Below, one piece after another: positions 7,514 through 16,505 of a stretch of 17,906 bases of DNA (position 1 is the stretch's first letter; each line of letters opens with the position of its first letter). A program made the position numbers and the translations under genes. Origin of the DNA: Vairimorpha apis BRL 01. Its lineage: Eukaryota > Microsporidia > Nosematidae. The stretch spans positions 1 through 17,906 of the forward strand of contig KE647283.1 in the NCBI GenBank assembly GCA_000447185.1. The letters are read 5' to 3'. The notes under the pieces are model-generated. The model did no database searches. It saw only the letters and a list, made by a program, of their open reading frames with translations, and was not told where the DNA came from.

Positions 7514-7951
7514 TTAATTTAATCCAGTTGAACCAAATCCTGACTCTCCTCTTTTAGAATCATCTAAACTATCTACAATTTCGATTTTAGGATTACTAAC
7601 TTTAATTATTACAAGTTGTGCGATTCTAGTTCCTGCATCAAATTTAAATTCAGTATTAAAATTATTAAAAATAGTTATAACAAGCTCTTCTTTACTATTT
7701 GGAAATATTTTTGTATCAATAATTTCAAGTCCATGCTTTAAAGCTAATCCAGATCTACCAAAAATAACACCTAAGCAGTTTTGAGGAATAGAAAAAATAA
7801 GACCAGTTCTTACTTTTAATAGTTGTTTTGGAGGTATAATACCTCCTTCGAGTGAGCTTACATCATATCCGGCTGCACCTTCGCTATGTCTTATTGGTGT
7901 GACAGCATTAATTGATACTTTTTTTATTTTTATAGGTTCTGTAAGTGTCAT
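7514..7951 (-). CDS. DUT1: dUTPase (dUTP diphosphatase)
   Basis: This trimeric-type dUTPase hydrolyses dUTP to dUMP and pyrophosphate, which keeps uracil out of DNA and feeds dTMP synthesis. At 145 residues it has the usual size. Motif I is AAGYDVSS (26-33), motif II GRSGLALKHG (65-74), motif IV GTRIAQL (107-113) and motif V RGESGFGSTG (134-143). Motif III is unusual: the Asp of the canonical VIDxDYxG is kept (Asp79 in EIIDT), but the DYxG part is replaced by KIFPNSKEE, a slightly longer segment, so the Tyr that stacks on uracil is missing. The gene converges on the TyrRS-like gene with 10 bases between stop codons, so their transcripts probably overlap. CCC lies nine bases before the ATG. 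Confidence 0.92.
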   Translation of the reverse strand: MTLTEPIKIKKVSINAVTPIRHSEGAAGYDVSSLEGGIIPPKQLLKVRTGLIFSIPQNCLGVIFGRSGLALKHGLEIIDTKIFPNSKEELVITIFNNFNTEFKFDAGTRIAQLVIIKVSNPKIEIVDSLDDSKRGESGFGSTGLN

Positions 7952-7960
7952 GGAAATAAA

Positions 7961-7963
7961 GGG
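7961..7963 (-). promoter_or_regulatory. CCC start-proximal motif of dUTPase
   Basis: Minus-strand CCC lies nine bases before the ATG (spacer tttatttcc). It decides this start over an open frame further upstream that has no such signal. Confidence 0.65.
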
Positions 7964-10885
7964 TTGATTTTTTTATTTTATAAATTATTAAAAATAATAT
8001 TTTAAATTGGTAATTTAAATTTATATAGCAAATAAATGTAATTGATTCAAAAAAGTATTTTAAATTATATCTTATTATCAAAAACAATATATAATAAATA
8101 ATGGTATGCGATACTTTTTTCAACATTTACATAAATTTATTTATTTTAATTTAAAATATTTAAATTCTTATTTTTTTTAAATTAAAACTTTTTTATTTTA
8201 TTGTTAAAACTATTTTTAAACATATATTTTTTGATTTAAAAAAAATAAGTTCTTTTCTATACACGTGCTTTAATTATTCAAAATTAAATAAATTTTTGGA
8301 TTGTTATTAAAACATGTAAGTAAATTTCACAAAGCTCCTATAATTTCGATCATTTTGTTAATACAATTAATGATATTAAAAAATATTTTAAAAATATTTT
8401 TTTCGTTACAAAAATATAAAAATTTAATTTCAAATTAAATAACTTTAGAGTAAAAGATTTGTATGCAATTAATTTAAAAAATATATAAATAAATTTTAGT
8501 ATTCTTATATCAAAATATAAATTCAAAAAAATTTATACATCTATAAATAATAGTTAATTATTATTACAATTTTCTATTTTATATAATAGTTTTAATTATA
8601 AATATATGTATATAAATAGATTTTTTGAATTATAAAAAAATAGACATAAAGAATTTTAAATATTATAATTAAAAAAATTCTATTAATTTATAACAATTTT
8701 ATCCAATGATTCTAAAATTTTTTATTTTATATAAATATATTTTTTTCGTTCAAATATTCTTTTTATGATACAATGATAAAATATTATTAAATTCTATTTA
8801 TAAAATTATAAAAATTAACTATCGTATAATATAAAAAATGTTCCAGTATTATGATTATTCATTAAAATGTTTTAAAAAACATAAAAACAACACTAGAAAA
8901 TCCAAATAATTAAAATTATATTTTCCAAGTAAAATATTATTTAATTGTAATACTTCAAAAATAAAAGAGTATAAAAATATCAAAGATATTCAAATGTAAA
9001 TTTTATATAAAATATACAATGATTAATATTTATTTTCAAAATAATTGTTATTTTACAACTTAAAAAATATCAAAATTTTATCTTTATTAAATTATAATAC
9101 ATTTTGTGTTTATAAAAACATTTTTTTTATGAAAAAAAATAACTTAATTTAAAAATTTACAAATATTGTAATTAAAACTTTATAATAAATAGTACAATAA
9201 AAAAATAATAACGAATTTTACAAATTTCATGAAGAATATATTAGTATTATTTAAAATAATATATTTAAAAAAAAATATAATAAAATTTTATCTAATTTAT
9301 ATAAAAATTGTTGTATGGTATCAAAATAATATGTAAGTATTTATTCATTTTGTATATGAAAATTATTAAAATAATTATATATTATAAAAAATTGCCTTAG
9401 TAAATAATTTGTTTTACATAAATGTGTTATTAATTAATTTAACATAAATCAAATAATAAATTTGATAAAGTAAATACTTTAAAAAATAAAATTTATCTAT
9501 ATTATTTATTTTTTATAAAATCTAAATCTTATAAAAAAATAATAATTTACTTCAATTTTATCCTTTTTTTAAATTGAATTATTTATGTAAGTACAATTTT
9601 TAAATAAATTAAGTATAAATATTGTTAAAAATTAGTTAATAATGTCACTTTAGTAACTTTTTAGTCTTCAATTATATCTGAAAATCTATTGATTTTTATA
9701 TTAAATATATTCATATATATGAGCCTTTGAATTTAAGATCTACATGTGTTTATAAAATCTTATATTTTTTATTAGTTTACAATAAAAATTTACCATTTAT
9801 AAAATACTAGTATTAATAACAAAATTTTAAAATAAAAACAAATCATAGTTTAGATGAATTAATTAAAAAATAAATATAAAAATATTTATTTTTTAACTCA
9901 TTATAATTCTTTATTTTATGTATTAATAACAAAAATTTAAATATATAAATTTAGGTTTAAAACTTTTTTTATAGTAATTTTAATATGACCAATATTATTC
10001 AATTTACAAATATAAATAAAAAATATTATTAGTCAAATAGTTAAATTTAAATCAAAAGAATCAAATTAATAACATTACAATTTATCTTATTAAACCTAAA
10101 TATTTTTAATTTTGTATACAAAACTTATTCGATTCCCTATATTTTATAATAAATTTAATTAATTTGCAAAATAAAAAAGTATTAAGTAAATTGAACAACA
10201 TTATATCTAGAAAATAGTAAATTGATTAGTTTTAATTAAAAGATAAAAATGGTAAAATTTAAATTCAAAGAAAGATTAATACACAAAAATAATATTTAAT
10301 AAAACATTATACTTTTTTGTATTATTAATGTATTAAATATTATATTTTACTTTTTTTAAAATTATTTTAAATTTTCCAAATTAAAGAATAATTACTAAAA
10401 AAAATATAAACAATTTTTTTATTTAATTATAAACAAAAAATATTTATTTACATATACATTTTAAACAACATATCTATTTATGTTACATTTCTAGAGCTAA
10501 AATTTTTAATTTACAAATAATAGATAGAATTTATCAAAAATAAATAATTTAATATTAAAAAATTCAATATATTATGTATTTAAACATTTTAAATTTAATT
10601 TTTTTAAATCAAATATTTTAATATTTTATTATTAGATTATTTAATATTTAATTAAATCCGTTAAAACATTTTATACAAATGTATTTGATTTTTTTAAGTG
10701 AATACGATAGATTAAATTTTTTAATCGCAAAATCAATTTTAATATATCGTTAAAAATTAATTTTTAATGCGTAACATTAGAAAATGCAAATTTAACATAA
10801 AAGAAAAAAATATTTTTTAATAATGTTATTAGAAAGAAATTCCTTTTAGATTACTAAAAAAAATTTCATTATATTTTATTTTTTA

Positions 10886-10889
10886 CCCC
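10886..10889 (+). promoter_or_regulatory. CCCC start-proximal motif of ELP2
   Basis: CCCC lies two bases before the ATG at 10892. No such motif precedes the second open segment at 11968, which supports treating the two segments as one gene. Confidence 0.75.
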
Positions 10890-10891
10890 AT

Positions 10892-12765
10892 ATGAAACTT
10901 ATAAACATTTATGGTGGATGTAATTTACGCATGAATGTATCATGCGTTTTTAATAATAAACTATATTTTTGTTCTCAATCTAATATTCTTATATCTGACG
11001 ATAATAAAATTCAAACCAGAATACTTTTGGAAAATTATTTAAACTTCATAAATGTTAAAAATAATATAATTATTTCTGGAGACAATTTAGGTGTTTTTTA
11101 TTACATAATTGACAATAAAATAAACAAGATTAAATTTTTAGAGTCTATACAAAACGGAATTTTTTTAGATAACGAAACTGTAGTATTGTTATTTTTAAAA
11201 AAGATTATAATATATAATATTGTAAATAATCAAACAGTAAAAGAATATGTGTCATCTCAATTAATTTGTTCTGTATCTTTTCAAAGTAATAAATTATTTA
11301 TTGGTTATGCTGAAGGTACACTTAGAATTTTCAATTTAGATTTTAAATTATTAGCCAAAATTCAAGCACATTTTGATAGAATTCAAGATATAAAAATAAG
11401 TAAATTTAATTTAGATATATTAATTGCTACTAGTTCTAAAGACAATACAGTAAAAATTTGGAGATGGTATACTAACAATTTAATAAATATTCAAACATTA
11501 GTTGGACACAATGATTGGGTTTTTAATATAAATTGGATGGAAAATTTAAATATTATAACTGCATCAGCTGATAAAAAAATTATAGAATGGAAATATGAAG
11601 GTGGTACATGGTCAAGCAATTTGGTGTTTGGTGGGGCAAAAACGTTTTATAATGCTTTTAATATTCGCAATAAAATTATTGGACAATCTCATTCCGGTGC
11701 TTTTTATTTATTTGAAAATGTAATAAAAGACTTTATTTCTGGACATACTGATGGAATTTCAAGTTTAGATTGGAATGGTGAATTTTTATTATCAACTTCT
11801 ATTGATAAAACCGCACGTATTTTTCACAAACATAGAGAAGTAGGTAGACCTGTATCTCATGGATATCCATTATCATCAGGCAAATTTATTGATAAAAAAA
11901 TTTAACTGTAATTTTAGGTGCTCAAGAATCTATTATAAGAATTTATGATCCAACTTATATTTTTTATATGTCTTGTGATAGTTTAAACTGTAATAATAAA
12001 AAATATTTTGAAAATATTGAACAATATAAACTTGCAGCTATGCCCGCTGAATTATCCCTGACAAATGATGTTATTGAAGATTATGATTTTGAAAATTTGA
12101 ATGAATTTTTACTATCAACTACAACGTTTACAGAATCAAAAAAAATTTACGGTCATTACTTTAATGTTTCTGATATCGCAGTTTCATCTAATTATATTGC
12201 ATCTTGTATTCAGTCATTAACAACAAAATTTGCAGGAATTTTTTTATGGGATAAGAAATATAATCTTATAAATTATAAAGAAGTTCATAAATATGGAATT
12301 ACTAGACTTAAATTTTCATTTGATGGTAAATATTTAATTGCTGTTTCTAAAGATAGAACAACAAGTGTTTATGAAATAGATGGTATTCTTAAATTAAAAG
12401 TTACACATACCGATCATACTAGAATTATTTGGGATTGCGGATTTTCATTTGATTCAATTTATTATGCTACATGTAGTAGAGACAAAAAAGTGATAATATA
12501 TAAATACTTTTGTTTATATCAAAAATTATCATTCGAATCTGATGTCACAAGTTTAGAATTTTCTCCAATTGAATATTTAATTATTGTTGGTTTAGAAACA
12601 GGAGAAATTATAAAAATAGAAAAAAATAACGAAAAATTTTCTGCCAAAATACAAAATAAAATTTTTGCTCATAGCAAAAAAGTAACATGTGTTAAATTTA
12701 ACGATGATGGTAAACTTTTATCTAGTGGTGGGAGCGATGGATTAATTAATGTTTTTGAAATTTAA
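10892..12765 (+). CDS. ELP2: Elongator subunit Elp2 (WD40), one frameshift
   Basis: Elp2 is a double WD40-propeller scaffold of the Elongator complex, which makes the carboxymethyl-type modification of U34 in tRNAs such as Gln-UUG, Lys-UUU and Glu-UUC. The gene lies in two open segments. The first (10892-11905) carries WD40 repeats (for example SSKDNTVKIW, GHNDWVFNINW, SIDKTARIF) and the Elp2 hallmark REVGRPVSHGY (315-325). The second is open from just after 11900 to 12765, continuing GAQESIIRIYDPT, then MPAELSLTND (like the LPALGLSNKA of Elp2), KKIYGHYF and HTRIIWDCGF. The reading frame shifts by -1 at an A7 run (11894-11900) directly before the stop at 11903. One extra A would join the parts into about 624 residues, against roughly 790 in yeast. 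The break could be a sequencing indel, a real mutation or transcriptional slippage. Confidence 0.88.
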
Positions 12766-13747
12766 TTTTTGTTTAAAATATATACTTTTAATTTTATACA
12801 TAAAATTTTTAAAACTATACAAATAATTTTTTTTTTTCATGCAATTTATTTATACTTAGTTTTTAATATTTTTTATGACACAACATATTAATATTTTTTA
12901 TATCGTTATCTTAAAAAAATTTTCTTTTAATTTATAACTTAAAAAATCTAACAATTTAATTAATGTTATTTTTGTTAAATTTTTTTAAATAAAACAACTA
13001 TATTTGTTTTTTTTATATATATTAATTGATTTAAAATATATTCTTTATTTTACAAATAAAATATTACATTTTTGATGATTATCATTTTACAAAATTTTAA
13101 AATTTTAATGATTTAAGTTTTCAAAATATTTTTTGTAATATTAATTATAAGTATAAATTAAATATTATTTTTTAGCAAATTATTATGTTATTTATACTTT
13201 AATTTAATATCATAAAATAAAACATTTATTAGATTTTTTATATAATTTAGTTTTTTAGTTATTATTTAAATAAATTTTATATAGTTACATAATGTTTTAG
13301 ATTGGAATGTAATTATTACATACATGTTTAGAATAATATTTAATATTTATTAAATTTTATATTTATATTTTCTAAAAAAAATTTTGTTTTTCTATTACTA
13401 CAATGTGAAAACAATTAAATAAAAATGTTGTTTTTCTGTTTTTAAATTGAACCAAATTTACATATACAATGTATAGATTAATATTTGCAAAACGCAAAAC
13501 AGCAGACAAAAAAAATTATATAAATATATTTATATCTTTGTAAATTTTTTTTAAAATTTAAAATATAAAAATAATTTTTAATGTATATATAATATTTAAA
13601 ATTAAAAATTATATATATACCAAAAAAAATCTTCAAACCTAAAAAAAAATTTATTAAAAATTTAGTTAAACGCTAGTTTTTATAGTCTTATAATAAAATT
13701 TTAAAAAAGTTTACGAATTTAATCAAAAACTTATTATCCCTTATAAA
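12766..13747. other. Intergenic, AT-rich
   Basis: No gene is supportable between ELP2 and eIF3b. A small hairpin can form from AAAACAA (13408-13414) and TTGTTTT (13428-13434), and a short patch at about 13484-13508 is richer in G and C. The CCC of eIF3b lies at the right edge. Confidence 0.55.
13738..13740 (+). promoter_or_regulatory. CCC start-proximal motif of eIF3b
   Basis: CCC lies seven bases before the ATG at 13748. This places the true start 155 bases before the first ATG of the long open frame (13903) and in a different frame from it. Confidence 0.75.
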
Positions 13748-15213
13748 ATGAGTTATGAAATTATTGTTATTGGAGATAATGTAGATACACAAGAATATAA
13801 TAATGTAGTCAAAGAGAAAAATGTATCTTTAATATCATTTAACAGTAAATCTTCTGCTATGGATGCGTGTCAAAAATTTAAAAAAATAATATATATGCTA
13901 TATTGTACAACGATTATACACATTTAATTGAAAATTCACTTAAAGAATATGAACCATTAGAAGAAATTAAAGATGAAGATATTATGAATTATCAATTTAA
14001 ACATAGTGAAGAATTTTTAGTTTTAAACAACGGTCTTTACAATAATTTTCTTATAGATAATGAAGATGTTAAATTAGGAACAAAAGCGCCTTTATATGGA
14101 AAATTTTTATTTAGTAATACAGGTTGTTTATTAATTAATTATTTTGAAAACAAAATAAATTGTTTTTGTTCAAATTTAACAATTAAATTTAATGATTTTA
14201 GTTTTGATGAAAATATATTAAACGTAGAATTTAGCAGAAATGATAAATTTATGTTGGTTAATACAGAAAATAAAACTTTAATATTCGATACTAGTAATGG
14301 AAAAATTATAAGATCGGGCAAATATTCAAAGTGTAAATTTGATAAAAATGAAAGTAAAATATATAATTTTGATGATTTAAATGTATATGATATGAATTAT
14401 AATATAATTGAACAACATAAATACAAAGAAATTGCAAGCTACAAATCTCAAACATTTTATTTTATAGATGGAAAAGTTCAAAAAATTGTTTATGAGAATG
14501 ATAATTTTAAAAATCAAAAATTGCAAGCAAATGTTAAAAGAATAAAATTTTTGTTTTCTGATAAGTTTGGATTTGTTTATATAACTAAAAAAATCAAGGA
14601 AAATTATTTTTATTTTATAGAAATTTATCAAGAAAATAATATTTTTTTAATTAATTTAAATTATGAACTTAAAGACATAAAAGTGTCTAATGATTATATT
14701 TTAACTTATGACATATCAAATAAAATAACTTTTTATAAAAGAAAAGTATCAGGCTTTGTTAAAATTAAAGAAATTTGTAAAAATGATATGTGTATAATTT
14801 CACAATCTAAGAAAGTAAGTTGTATTTACGATTACATTACAGAAAATTTAGAATTTTACGATGATTGTGTGTTAAGAACAATTTATATGCAAAGGGGATG
14901 TAATAATCTTGCATGGTCATATTCAGATCTTTATTTATCTGCATTTTCTGTTTCTTCTGGTCAAATTCAAATATTTAACAATAATGGAAAACTAATTTTT
15001 AAAAAAATATTTAATATTTTTGAAGATTTTTTATGGAGACCATTCTATAAACTAGAAAAAGAACTAAAAAGAAAAATTTCCGATTATAGTATGGATGAGT
15101 ATGAACAACATCTAAATATTTCTTCTGCTTCTACGTATAATACTGATGTTTTAATAGCAGAATGGAAAAGTTTTCTAATAAAAAAACAACAATTAGTTTA
15201 TAATAATAAATAA
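13748..15213 (+). CDS. PRT1: Translation initiation factor eIF3b (Prt1), one frameshift
   Basis: eIF3b is the scaffold of the eIF3 complex on the 40S subunit, with an N-terminal RRM and a nine-bladed propeller. The first segment starts at 13748 (MSYEIIVIGDN) and runs to a stop at 13925. It encodes a shortened RRM: an RNP2-like strand IIVIGD, then VSLISFNSKSSAMDACQKF. The second segment is open to 15213. Joined by a -1 shift at an A7 run (13880-13886), the protein continues NNIYAILYNDYTHLIENS and then EYEP, matching the eIF3b RRM-propeller linker (…VNLFTDFDKY…). The long middle is weakly conserved propeller. The C-terminus FEDFLWRPF, then a Lys-rich KELKRKISDYS helix and IAEWKSFLIKKQQLVY, is typical of eIF3b. 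The joined length is about 488 residues, short of the roughly 760 of yeast. One extra A restores the frame. Confidence 0.87.
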
Positions 15214-15475
15214 ATTAAAACTAAATTTTTTAATCATATTTAATTTAATTATTTTATAATTTAAAATCAATCAATGTATACAGTTGTAATATATTTTTTA
15301 AATAATCAAAATTATTTTATAATAATTCATCACAATTTTAATTTTTGTAAAAACATTTTTAAAATTAGATTTTTTACATATAAGTAATATTATAAAATTT
15401 ATAAGAGATTAGTTTGTATGCATCATATACAATAAGTTAATATATCGATAAAATCAATAAAAAAGCAAATTATGT

Positions 15476-15480
15476 AAAAA
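15476..15480 (-). terminator. Pol III terminator of tRNA-Gln
   Basis: On the minus strand TTTTT follows the tRNA 3' end within a few bases, the usual RNA polymerase III stop. Confidence 0.7.
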
Positions 15481-15482
15481 GA

Positions 15483-15554
15483 AGGTCCAGCCGAGATTCG
15501 AACTCGGATTATTGGATTCAAAGTCCAAGGTGATCGCCATTACACTACTAGACC
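15483..15554 (-). tRNA. tRNA-Gln(TTG)
   Basis: The minus strand folds as a full cloverleaf. The acceptor pairs GGTCTAG with CTGGACC (one G-T pair), with T as discriminator. The D arm holds GTGTAATGGCGATCAC. The anticodon stem TTGGA/TCCAA encloses the loop CTTTGAA, giving anticodon TTG (plus-strand 15519-15521), which reads CAA glutamine codons. The T arm is CCGAG-TTCGAAT-CTCGG, and also supplies the internal B box. No intron and no encoded CCA. A 269-base A/T-rich gap separates it from eIF3b, on the opposite strand. Its U34 is a known type of substrate for Elongator, whose Elp2 subunit is encoded nearby. Confidence 0.96.
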
Positions 15555-16505
15555 ATATTTGTCATTGTAAATATGAATATTGCATATACTTTTTTATTAT
15601 TTTATTGTTACATAACTATATTTTTGATCTTGAATTACATTAACGACGCAGGTAATCATAATAATTTATGCACATAAATTTAGTGTCATAAAAAACAAAT
15701 TATAATATTTTATCTAGACTTAAATATATTTTTACTATTTATATAAAAATCTGTATTTAGGTATTTGCAAAAAAATTATTTAAATAATTTAATTTAAACT
15801 TAATTTTTTTAATCAAAATAAAAATTGTATATTTAATGAAATTAAAAAAAATTATAAAAATAAAAATTATAAAATATAATTAAATGTTTATTTAACTAGC
15901 ATAAAGCAAATATTTTTAAGTAGAATATTTAATCAAATTTTTAATTTTCTACTCATATCTTTTTTCATTCACTATATATAATATAATAAATTTTTTAATA
16001 TAGAAATTAATGTGTTTACATAATATAAAATTTTTTTATTATATGTTTTAAAATTGTACATGTATTTTAAATTCTTTATTCAAAATAATACTATTCGTTT
16101 TTCAATAAAAATTAAAATATTTGTTTTTAATAATTTTATATAACTTCAATAAAATACTGGCATTTTAAAAGATTTTTACATTACAAATTATGTTTTTACA
16201 TAAGTGAATTTTATTTTTATTGTAACTCATAACTCAATTGTTTTTATTCTATAATTTACGTTAAAATTATTAAATATCTATAATAAGGTTATTAAAGTTT
16301 TTTTTTAAAAATATATTAAATTTAATTTGTATATATTATAAAATCATTAACACAAATGCAAAAAACATATTTAATACAAACTTGAAAAATATTTAAAAAA
16401 ATTTCTTTTAATACCAGTCTTTAAAAAAATAATTTTATAGTTATTTATTTTTTATTGTGATTTTCAATACATTTGTAGCTTTAAATTTATAAATTTTTTA
16501 CCCTT
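15555..16505. other. Intergenic, AT-rich, with one small hairpin
   Basis: Upstream of the tRNA on its strand, a short more complex patch at about 15630-15660 can pair ATTAC (15634-15638) with GTAAT (15652-15656). The rest up to the CCC motif of the nucleoporin gene is low-complexity A/T sequence. Confidence 0.55.
16501..16503 (+). promoter_or_regulatory. CCC start-proximal motif of the nucleoporin gene
   Basis: CCC lies two bases before the ATG at 16506. None of the downstream open segments of this gene has such a motif. Confidence 0.75.

Larger units (their letters stand above)
7952..10891. other. Gene desert, extreme A/T content
   Basis: Roughly 2.9 kb has no supportable gene. There is no C-run placed before an ATG between the motifs of dUTPase and ELP2. 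Scattered more complex patches occur near 8260-8360 and 9640-9760; the latter holds a short hairpin (AAAATC 9681-9686 with GATTTT 9691-9696). The 9-mer ATGTAAGTA, which contains the microsporidian intron donor GTAAGTA, occurs three times on the plus strand (8314, 9331, 9585), without a recognisable branch site or acceptor after it. Confidence 0.55.

Noticed and set aside
7908..8126. Minus-strand 72-codon open frame overlapping the start of dUTPase
   Set aside because: It is rich in Ile, Phe, Tyr and Lys as expected from translating A/T-rich noise, has no C-run before its ATG, and overlaps the dUTPase start, which does have one.
10120..10145. A tRNA-like T loop (TTCGATTCCC)
   Set aside because: The flanking bases do not form a T stem, and no acceptor, anticodon stem or A box is found at the right distance.
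7952..10891. Transposon or repeat array in the large gap
   Set aside because: I found no terminal repeats, no transposase-like coding sequence and no periodic tandem units beyond simple A/T runs.
11894..11906. Programmed -1 ribosomal frameshifting in ELP2
   Set aside because: The in-frame codons around the A7 run do not give a proper X-XXY-YYZ slip, and I saw no downstream stem-loop or pseudoknot.
11968..12765. A separate gene starting at ATG 11968
   Set aside because: There is no C-run before it, the frame is open and Elp2-like for about 20 codons upstream of that ATG, and it continues the propeller of the preceding segment.
14139..14631. Two minus-strand open frames (14139-14321 and 14377-14631)
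   Set aside because: Both are antisense shadows within eIF3b without start motifs or recognisable domains.
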